Made by a program: the position numbers and the translations under genes. Below the pieces are notes generated by a model. That model saw only the letters and a list, made by a program, of their open reading frames with translations. It had not been told where the DNA came from and searched no databases. DNA of 10,274 nucleotides from Candidatus Woesearchaeota archaeon (GTDB lineage Archaea; Nanobdellota; Nanobdellia; Woesearchaeales; GW2011-AR15). Every line of letters begins with the position of its first letter. Within the stretch, counting starts at the first letter, position 1. Positions 5,998-10,274 of this stretch are shown piece by piece. The DNA lies in contig JAMPXQ010000034.1 in NCBI GenBank assembly GCA_023701075.1, positions 1-10,274 on the forward strand. The letters run 5' to 3'.

Positions 5998-6690
5998 TCA
6001 GACGTCTTCTATCTTCTTCACTTCTTCTATCTCCTGTTCTGTCACTGAGCAGCCATTCAATTTTATCGTCCATAAAAGTCCGTCAAGAAGGTTTTTCTTA
6101 GGCTCAGGGATAGACAGGTAATAGTCCTTGAATATGCCCAGTTCATAAGCGATTGTCACAAGCTCAAACGACCTGATGACCTTTAGCCCTTCTACTTTTG
6201 CCTTGAGTATCTCTAAGTTATTCTTGTCCGGGGTCACTATCTCATGGATCTTGCGTTCCATCCTCTCCTTGACGAACATAGGATCCTCTAGAACCATCCT
6301 TGTTATGAATTCATCTATGACGACAGCATCTGCTTCCAACAGCTTTGCGGCAGCGATGCTCTCTACTTCAGCATATTGGATATTCTTCACATAATTGCCT
6401 TTCACCTTGAAAAGGTTATTGCAAAGGTCCAAAAGCGCCAATGTCTTAGATTTCAGCTGCCTATTAGTATAGACCTTTATTGTCCCTTCCTGGATGACTT
6501 TGAGCGTCTCTATCGCTTCATATTTGAACCTCTTGCTCTGCAATGGACGGTCGACGCATTCCCTCTTCACAGATTCTGTGATATAGAATTCGCCACCAAA
6601 CCTCTCTTTCAGCGGCTTTAATGTCCAAAGCAGGTTATTGAGAGCGATATTAATCACTGGGCCGCTATCGAAAACGAGTGATTTTGTCAT
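5998..6690 (-). CDS. PIN-domain protein (possible toxin ribonuclease), 230 aa
   Basis: The N-terminal 130 residues show a PIN-like pattern: strand 1 LVFDSGPVI with D8, ITESVKREC with E44, AEVESIAAAKLLEA with E108/E110, and DAVVIDEFITR with D126. These acidic residues would form the Mg-binding site of a single-strand ribonuclease, as in VapC toxins and related DUF3368-type proteins. Residues 130-230 are an extra helical C-terminal domain, making it longer than a typical VapC (about 130 residues). It lies downstream of an HTH gene in the same operon, a layout typical of antitoxin-toxin or RNA-processing pairs. The start at 6690 is fixed by GGAGG 7 bases upstream. Its first 25 bases are repeated exactly at 6728-6752, just upstream. 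Whether it cuts RNA, and which, is not shown. Confidence 0.75.
   Translation of the reverse strand: MTKSLVFDSGPVINIALNNLLWTLKPLKERFGGEFYITESVKRECVDRPLQSKRFKYEAIETLKVIQEGTIKVYTNRQLKSKTLALLDLCNNLFKVKGNYVKNIQYAEVESIAAAKLLEADAVVIDEFITRMVLEDPMFVKERMERKIHEIVTPDKNNLEILKAKVEGLKVIRSFELVTIAYELGIFKDYYLSIPEPKKNLLDGLLWTIKLNGCSVTEQEIEEVKKIEDV
6666..6690 (-). repeat. 25-bp direct repeat, copy A (PIN gene start)
   Basis: Exact 25-base copy of 6728-6752. On the minus strand it covers ATG and the codons for MTKSLVFD. The identity stops on both sides. Confidence 0.95.
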
Positions 6691-6752
6691 GTAAAATCCT
6701 CCTTTTCGAAAACCCGCTTCGCTTCGTTATCGAAAACGAGTGATTTTGTCAT
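6687..6752 (-). CDS. 21-codon ORF carrying a duplicated PIN gene start
   Basis: The frame starts at a second copy of the PIN start (MTKSLVFD), then diverges through NEAKRVFEKEDFT to a TGA. Its ATG overlaps the HTH stop codon by four bases (ATGA), and its TGA overlaps the PIN ATG by four bases (ATGA). It also contains the GGAGG that serves the PIN gene. The likely history is that HTH and PIN once overlapped directly and a 62-bp segment was then inserted with duplication of the start. It may be a vestige, a leader peptide that couples translation, or an assembly artefact. Translation is plausible but unproven. Confidence 0.5.
   Translation of the reverse strand: MTKSLVFDNEAKRVFEKEDFT
6698..6702 (-). 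promoter_or_regulatory. Shine-Dalgarno site of PIN gene
   Basis: GGAGG lies 7 bases before the ATG at 6690 and inside the 21-codon ORF. It shows that the downstream copy of the start is the working one. Confidence 0.75.
6728..6752 (-). repeat. 25-bp direct repeat, copy B (upstream copy)
   Basis: Exact copy of 6666-6690 at a 62-base offset. It overlaps the last bases of the HTH gene, whose TGA lies within ATGA. Confidence 0.95.
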
Positions 6753-7282
6753 CTGAAAAGACCCCTTGTGAAACTCAGACGTGCTTTTATGCCGTTGCCT
6801 TGCTCCATATTGTCTATTATCCTTGTCTTCCCTACATAATCCATGAGGTCCCAAAGAGAAATGCCCAGCGAATCAGCGACCTGTGCCATGGATATGCCAT
6901 GCTCAAATATCTTTGAAGCCTTCTTTATCTCTGCCATCTCAAAGACTTCCTGCACATAGTACTTTGTGTTTCCGTTCTTTGATTCCATAGTCTTCATAAT
7001 GCTCTTGATATCTGATTCATATGCATTTATCTTGCCTATCTCAAGATTTGTGACTCCACTCTCCAGATAATCCAATACATAATCATCGACATTGTCCTTG
7101 AATATCTTGGATATAGAATAGATCAATATCGCTATTGTTATAGAATCCTTGTCCTGAAAGATAGCTGCGTTGTGGATGACCTGGTCGCTTAGTTCCCTCA
7201 GCTTGAAGAGATTGCCTTCCTTGATTGCAGCAATTGAAAGCCTCAGCAAGTTCAGAATATCCTTTTTCACTATAGGGTTCAT
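6749..7282 (-). CDS. Helix-turn-helix protein paired with PIN gene, 177 aa
   Basis: The protein is almost entirely helical. Residues 1-100 form an N-terminal bundle with an LSDQVIHNAAIFQDKDSITIAIL segment, and I recall similar sequence in archaeal proteins encoded next to PIN genes. Residues 129-150 (HGISMAQVADSLGISLWDLM) form a helix-turn-helix of the kind seen in antitoxin and transcription-factor families such as UPF0175. It likely binds DNA at its own promoter and/or neutralises the downstream PIN protein. The ATG at 7282 lies 26-27 bases after a TATA box, so the mRNA should be leaderless. The gene ends in an ATGA overlap with the 21-codon ORF, which supports coupled translation of the operon. 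Antitoxin function is inferred from context only. Confidence 0.75.
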   Translation of the reverse strand: MNPIVKKDILNLLRLSIAAIKEGNLFKLRELSDQVIHNAAIFQDKDSITIAILIYSISKIFKDNVDDYVLDYLESGVTNLEIGKINAYESDIKSIMKTMESKNGNTKYYVQEVFEMAEIKKASKIFEHGISMAQVADSLGISLWDLMDYVGKTRIIDNMEQGNGIKARLSFTRGLFR

Positions 7283-7304
7283 GTATCTTCCAAATGCATT
7301 TTGC

Positions 7305-7312
7305 TATATAAA
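7305..7312 (-). promoter_or_regulatory. TATA box for the HTH-PIN operon
   Basis: TTTATATA is centred 26.5 bases before the ATG at 7282. Confidence 0.6.
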
Positions 7313-7397
7313 ATTTGCTCAACTGGTAGGATTAATATAGTCACCAATGTGCTTTTTTTACCACTAATCTATAATTATGTGATTTGTCAACGATAAA

Positions 7398-7405
7398 TTT
7401 AATAA
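7398..7405 (+). promoter_or_regulatory. TATA box for the 7429 gene
   Basis: TTTAATAA is centred 27.5 bases before the ATG at 7429, within a longer A/T-rich element ATAAATTTAATAA. It predicts a leaderless message. Confidence 0.55.
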
Positions 7406-7428
7406 GGGGATGTGTGTAATCAGCAGAT

Positions 7429-7911
7429 ATGAAAGACGCCTTTACCAAATACCTATCTGACACAGAGTTTTCTTTTAAGTCCCATTTGGGAGAATTCAAG
7501 AACCTAAGGGAGTTTAGGGATGCATTGAAGCAGCACGGGGACGGCCTCTATCAGGCTTATGCCCAAGATGTCAACCATTTCGCAAAATGGGTAGAAGATG
7601 TGTTTGGCGACGTGAAACTTGCCAATGACCTTAGGCCAATCAGGCAGGCTGATGAAGCTTTGGCACTTGTCGATAAGCGTGTTCAGTTCATGGAGCTTTG
7701 GCTGGAACAAAACGAGAAGCTTGAGATGCTCACGAACATGTTTGATTCTTCAATAACTACGGATTTCACCCCAGCATCTGACAGGTTCACAAACCATCTT
7801 CTAGGTGAACAGAAGATAGGAAAGAGCAATGCAGCAAAAGCGGCTGTGAAAACACCAAGAGCGCCAAAAGCTGCAAAGACACAGAAAGCTGCAAAAGCAA
7901 AGAGAAAGTAA
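7429..7911 (+). CDS. Helical protein with histone-H1-like Lys/Ala tail, 160 aa
   Basis: Residues 1-130 form a compact helical domain. The segment DVNHFAKWVEDVFGDVKLANDL (47-68) resembles the conserved part of archaeal DUF5752-type proteins; this assignment is from memory and tentative. Residues 131-160 are a low-complexity tail with 9 Lys, 2 Arg, 10 Ala, 2 Pro and no acidic residue, including PKAAKTQKAAKAKRK. Such tails occur in histone H1-like and other nucleoid proteins and would bind DNA or RNA electrostatically. The domain itself is acidic to neutral, so the tail gives the protein a two-part character. It has its own TATA box. A T7 run follows the stop, and TruD begins 29 bases later in the same direction. 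The function is unknown. Confidence 0.8.
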   Translation: MKDAFTKYLSDTEFSFKSHLGEFKNLREFRDALKQHGDGLYQAYAQDVNHFAKWVEDVFGDVKLANDLRPIRQADEALALVDKRVQFMELWLEQNEKLEMLTNMFDSSITTDFTPASDRFTNHLLGEQKIGKSNAAKAAVKTPRAPKAAKTQKAAKAKRK

Positions 7912-7917
7912 TTTATT
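7910..7917 (+). promoter_or_regulatory. Possible TATA box for truD overlapping upstream stop codon
   Basis: AATTTATT is centred 27.5 bases before the truD ATG and overlaps the TAA of the preceding gene (7909-7911). No Shine-Dalgarno site precedes truD, so a leaderless message from this box is plausible. Confidence 0.4.
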
Positions 7918-7923
7918 GAGCCT

Positions 7924-7930
7924 TTTTTTC
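7924..7930 (+). terminator. T7 run between 7429 gene and truD
   Basis: T7 lies 12 bases after the stop at 7911 with no hairpin, a possible U-tract terminator for the upstream gene. Confidence 0.4.
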
Positions 7931-7940
7931 TAATCGTTTC

Positions 7941-8918
7941 ATGTATATAATCAAGCAGATACCGCAGGATTTCATAGTAGAAGAGAAGATTACGCTAAAT
8001 CTCATCGATGGACCTTATACTTATTTCAGTCTTGAGAAGAAAGAATACAATACTGAAGACGCCATACAGAAGCTTTCTGAACATTTCAAGATACCTAGGA
8101 AAGAATTCGGGTTCTGCGGGAACAAGGATAGGAACGCTGTCACTAAACAGTTCTGCTCTGTGAAAGGAAGGATACATGACTTAAATCTAAAAGACCTGAA
8201 GATAACGATTATCGGAAATGGCATAAGACCAATCAGCCTAGGCGACCTGGACGGCAACAAATTTTCTCTTGTCGTGAGGAATTTGGAGACGCAACCTAGA
8301 AAAATCAATCAGATCCCTAATTATTTCGACGAACAGAGGTTTGGGACGCATAATCTTGAGATCGGCCTCATGATAATAAGGAAAAGATACAAGGAAGCCT
8401 GCACACTCTTAGATTATGATGAATGCAAAAATCACTTGGCGATGTATCCGACTGATTATGTAGGCGCAATCAGAAAAGCGCCTTTCAGCATCCTTAAGAT
8501 GTTCATCCATTCTGTGCAGAGCTATCTTTGGAATGAGGCTGCTTCTGAACTCCTAAGGACATATAAGCACCATGAGATAAGCTATAATCAAGGTGTTTTC
8601 GTCTTTCCAAAGGAGCCTGTGAAAAACATCATCATCCCTCTTGTCTCTTTTGATACTGAATTTGGAACTGAGATAAAAGAGATATATGAAAAGATCCTGC
8701 TGAGGAATAAGATTGATGCTAGAGATTTCATAATAAGGGCCATCCCTAATATCACTCCTAAAGGGAATGATAGGGAGCTCATGGCAGATGTCAATGAACT
8801 ATCAATCGGAAAGCTTGAAGATGATGATTTGAATACTGGAAAGAAAAAGATCATGGTCTCATTCGAACTTGGAAAAGGAAGCTATGCGACGATTGTGATA
8901 AGGGAGATGTTCAACTGA
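7941..8918 (+). CDS. truD: tRNA pseudouridine(13) synthase TruD
   Basis: TruD isomerises uridine to pseudouridine at position 13 of tRNA. The key motif FGFCGNKDRNAVTKQ (residues 56-70) contains the catalytic Asp63 and matches the family's G-x-KDR-x-AvT-Q. Also present are NYFDEQRFG (127-135, family N-Y-F-x-x-Q-R-F-G) and HSVQSYLWN (190-198). The end, SYATIVIREMF, matches the family's closing strand. At 325 residues it is shorter than many archaeal members, which carry a larger inserted TRUD domain. It is close to bacterial length, fitting a reduced genome. The ATG at 7941 starts right before the conserved KQIPQDFIVEE. The gene converges with the next gene, with four bases between stop codons. 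Confidence 0.93.
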   Translation: MYIIKQIPQDFIVEEKITLNLIDGPYTYFSLEKKEYNTEDAIQKLSEHFKIPRKEFGFCGNKDRNAVTKQFCSVKGRIHDLNLKDLKITIIGNGIRPISLGDLDGNKFSLVVRNLETQPRKINQIPNYFDEQRFGTHNLEIGLMIIRKRYKEACTLLDYDECKNHLAMYPTDYVGAIRKAPFSILKMFIHSVQSYLWNEAASELLRTYKHHEISYNQGVFVFPKEPVKNIIIPLVSFDTEFGTEIKEIYEKILLRNKIDARDFIIRAIPNITPKGNDRELMADVNELSIGKLEDDDLNTGKKKIMVSFELGKGSYATIVIREMFN

Positions 8919-8922
8919 AGAA

Positions 8923-9633
8923 TCAGCGTGTCCAATGGAAATCTCCAGTCGGGGTTACTCCATCTCGTTCATATCTTGGTTCTAGTCTCATCAAGGTGGG
9001 TTTTGGCGGAAGCAAATGACTGCCTTCAATCCTAGGCAATTCCTGTGATAATTTATCTATATCAGGTCTATCCAATAGGTATATATCTGGTTTATTTTGT
9101 TCTCTTGCCCATGTGACTGGCAAAACATGATCATCTTGATGGACAACATCTGGCTTTCCTTCAGGAAGGACTTCATGCGGCTGATAGAGTCCATTTCTAA
9201 TTATATATTTCCTGTCTAGCACAGCAGTGTGCGGCCAAAGAGGCTTTCCGAAAAGATAGATATAGCTTGCAATTGAGACGGTATTCATATCCTGCGCAAT
9301 CACTTTCCCCTCAATGTCAGTTCTAAACCATCCTAATGCATGAGCTACTCTGTTGCCTAAATATTGATATACTACACCTGTGACGTTTTGGTCCTGATAA
9401 AAAGGAGATGCATTAGGATTAGGTTCCGGAAGATAATAATCCAACAATCCTTTTATTGATTGTCTTATGAGCTGGCCGTTGTATCTCAAAATATCCAGTG
9501 TGCTTCCAGTCATCCCTTGAATTATCCCTTCTTCTTCAATCCTAGACCAAAAACCATCCCTAACTTTCACTTGAATAGGGTCTCCAACAGTTGCATTATC
9601 ATGCAAGAATGGAATCACATCTGTATCTGGCAT
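8923..9633 (-). CDS. Uncharacterised soluble protein, 236 aa
   Basis: I do not recognise this family. The protein is hydrophilic with no signal peptide or membrane segment. It is rich in Pro, Asp, Tyr and Trp in its C-terminal half. The N-terminal region VGDPIQVKV followed by EEGIIQGMTGSTLDIL has the look of a small beta-barrel with a G-x-x-G turn, faintly like the C-terminal part of the unrecognised protein at 431-946. No catalytic motif is evident. The ATG at 9633 is supported by a TATA box 27 bases upstream, and the frame is intact and ordinary in composition, so it is probably a real gene. It stands alone between convergent truD and the hairpin-rich spacer. Confidence 0.75.
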   Translation of the reverse strand: MPDTDVIPFLHDNATVGDPIQVKVRDGFWSRIEEEGIIQGMTGSTLDILRYNGQLIRQSIKGLLDYYLPEPNPNASPFYQDQNVTGVVYQYLGNRVAHALGWFRTDIEGKVIAQDMNTVSIASYIYLFGKPLWPHTAVLDRKYIIRNGLYQPHEVLPEGKPDVVHQDDHVLPVTWAREQNKPDIYLLDRPDIDKLSQELPRIEGSHLLPPKPTLMRLEPRYERDGVTPTGDFHWTR

Positions 9634-9655
9634 AATGAAGGAAATCTGATTGTTA

Positions 9656-9664
9656 TTTTTAAAA
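9656..9664 (-). promoter_or_regulatory. TATA box for the 8923-9633 gene
   Basis: TTTTAAAAA on the coding strand is centred about 27 bases before the ATG at 9633, giving a leaderless message. Any RNA made from the hairpin-rich spacer on this strand would end just before or run into this promoter. Confidence 0.55.
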
Positions 9665-9711
9665 CTAACTATTTTAACTACTTTAAAATGGTATTTTTAG
9701 AAGAAATAAAT

Positions 9712-9741
9712 AAAAAATAACAAAAATGCCCTGCGAAGGGC
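9712..9741 (-). terminator. Hairpin plus U-tract, intrinsic-terminator-like
   Basis: On the minus strand GCCCT and AGGGC close a TCGC loop (9741-9728). They are followed by A, T5 (9726-9722) and T6 (9717-9712). This is a textbook intrinsic terminator shape and would end an RNA transcribed leftward through the spacer. On the plus strand the same hairpin has a GCGA (GNRA-type) tetraloop but no U-tract after it. Confidence 0.5.
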
Positions 9742-9816
9742 TATACTCACTATGTTCGTAATAAGCAAGCAAAGCTTGCTATATCCCTGCACTAAAGTGC
9801 AAGGTATTACGCCCTT
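9736..9816. ncRNA. Candidate structured RNA, three-way junction
   Basis: Four complementary pairs nest without conflict. P0: 9736-9740 with 9812-9816 (AAGGG/CCCTT). P1: 9757-9763 with 9805-9811 (CGTAATA/TATTACG). P2: 9764-9770 with 9774-9780 (AGCAAGC/GCTTGCT). P3: 9786-9792 with 9797-9804 (CCTGCAC/GTGCAAGG, one bulged A). P2 abuts P1 directly, P3 abuts the other strand of P1, and five bases join P2 to P3. That is the geometry of a three-way junction. P0 uses bases that also form the terminator hairpin, so the two are alternatives. The strand is not certain; minus is favoured by the U-tract after the hairpin. No known RNA family is recognised. Confidence 0.5.
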
Positions 9817-9835
9817 AGCCGAATCTGGCATGTCC

Positions 9836-9851
9836 GAAATGCAGACATTTC
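9836..9851. repeat. 6-bp hairpin in spacer
   Basis: GAAATG and CATTTC enclose CAGA. It lies between the three-way-junction element and the larger inverted repeat. An alternative pairing ATGTC/GACAT (9830-9848) overlaps it. Confidence 0.4.
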
Positions 9852-9890
9852 TGAGCACCCTGAACACTTTAGTTTTCATGGTTTTCGAAC

Positions 9891-10004
9891 TTCAAACAGG
9901 CTAGAAGGCATTCATCTCCTTCTTATGTTTAAAATGTCGACATTTTTGACAAATTAGGAATCTAATGATTCCAAATTGAAAAAGGAATATTCTGCCTGTT
10001 TGAA
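9891..10004. repeat. 11-bp inverted repeat enclosing three hairpins
   Basis: TTCAAACAGGC (9891-9901) and GCCTGTTTGAA (9994-10004) are perfect inverted arms 92 bases apart. Inside lie AGAAGG/CCTTCT (9904-9909 with 9919-9924), the 16-bp palindrome AAAATGTCGACATTTT (9931-9946), and GGAATC/GATTCC (9957-9972) with a TAAT loop. Together they can fold as a four-way cloverleaf. The right arm starts four bases after the stop codon of the Cys-rich gene. It may be a small non-autonomous element, a structured 3' end or a non-coding RNA. No target-site duplication is visible. Confidence 0.6.
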
Positions 10005-10008
10005 ATAA

Positions 10009-10274
10009 TCAAAACACTCCTTTCAGCCAGTCCCAGAACCTCTGTATCATGTTCCTTGTCTCTTTCATCTCTTTCCCAAGATCAGTGCATTTGCCACCTA
10101 TACAGGAATTTCCCATGCATTCATAATTGTTTTGGCAGTTTGAATCATCAAATTTTTGTTCAACAAATTTTGAATTCAATTCACAATACACAGGTGAATC
10201 AATATCTGCAGCAGATGGGCGTCTTGTCCCGTAAGGCAAGCATCTGCCATCGTAAATACAGCCGTCGCATTCCT
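10009..10274 (-). CDS. Cys-rich, probably exported protein, C-terminal part (5' end outside window)
   Basis: The frame is open to the window edge, so the start is not visible. A TTG at 10239 would be an internal codon because the conserved pattern continues upstream as ECDGCIYDGRCLPYG. The visible part has Cys at ECDGC, GRC, VYC and NC, then NNYECMGNSCIGGKC, a spacing typical of disulfide-rich repeats. I recall this arrangement (GRCLPYGxR, YC, NxFEC, SNxC, GKC) from secreted or surface proteins of DPANN archaea. The last 20 residues form an amphipathic helix ending FWDWLKGVF. The many Cys pairs imply an extracytoplasmic location. The precise role is unknown. The stop codon is followed four bases later by the long inverted repeat. 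Confidence 0.7.
   Translation of the reverse strand, partial: ECDGCIYDGRCLPYGTRRPSAADIDSPVYCELNSKFVEQKFDDSNCQNNYECMGNSCIGGKCTDLGKEMKETRNMIQRFWDWLKGVF

Noticed and set aside
8021-8854. Minus-strand frames opposite truD
   Set aside because: Antisense to conserved TruD motifs; low-complexity Ser/Phe-rich translations.
9697-9879. 60-aa minus-strand frame in the hairpin-rich spacer
   Set aside because: It runs through the stems of the three-way junction and the terminator T-tracts, and its hydrophobic end is simply the A/T-rich tract in translation. No ribosome-binding site.
9720-10004. tRNA, SRP RNA or RNase P RNA in the spacer
   Set aside because: No tRNA T-loop/anticodon arrangement, no SRP helix 8 consensus and no RNase P conserved cores could be found, despite the strong hairpins.
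1-10274. CRISPR array, phage genes, integrase or transposase
   Set aside because: No regularly spaced repeats and no recombinase or transposase motifs were seen on either strand.

Overview
The window looks like a stretch of an AT-rich archaeal chromosome, most likely a DPANN-type lineage (Woesearchaeota/Pacearchaeota-like). The evidence is a HerA-family ATPase, an Mre11-type nuclease, a compact TruD, small zinc-ribbon and cold-shock genes, a Cys-rich secreted-type protein tail, and A/T-rich TATA boxes placed about 26-32 bp before most start codons. The lineage is an inference; no rRNA or other marker is present.

Layout. 1-316: end of a zinc-ribbon gene overlapping a cold-shock-domain gene (+). 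431-946: unrecognised protein (-). 1159-1296: possible 45-aa protein (+). 1306-2496: Mre11-like nuclease (-), divergent from an unrecognised, probably membrane-anchored protein at 2552-3226 (+). The two share one TATA box midway between their start codons. 3242-3925: class I methyltransferase-like protein (-). 3976-5487: HerA-like ATPase (-). 5570-5803: basic 77-aa protein made of two near-identical modules (-). 5998-7282: HTH protein and PIN-domain protein in one operon (-), with a duplicated copy of the PIN gene start between them. 7429-7911: acidic/helical protein with a histone-H1-like Lys/Ala tail (+). 7941-8918: TruD (+). 8923-9633: unrecognised protein (-). 9634-10008: non-coding and very rich in inverted repeats. 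10009-10274: C-terminal part of a Cys-rich protein (-), cut by the window edge.

How it fits together. Mre11 and HerA normally act with Rad50 and NurA in DNA-end resection. Both are present here about 1.5 kb apart on the same strand, but neither partner is visible in the window. The HTH/PIN pair has the layout of a VapBC-like toxin-antitoxin module or RNA-processing pair. Most other genes appear to be single transcription units with their own promoters and very short or absent 5' leaders. Shine-Dalgarno sites are clear at the operon-internal cold-shock and PIN genes and at the 77-aa repeat protein, which has a longer leader.

The least explained parts are the duplicated PIN start, which makes a 21-codon ORF chained by ATGA overlaps on both sides, and the hairpin-rich spacer at 9728-10004. 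The spacer holds a three-way-junction fold with a competing terminator hairpin, followed by an 11-bp inverted repeat enclosing three further hairpins.
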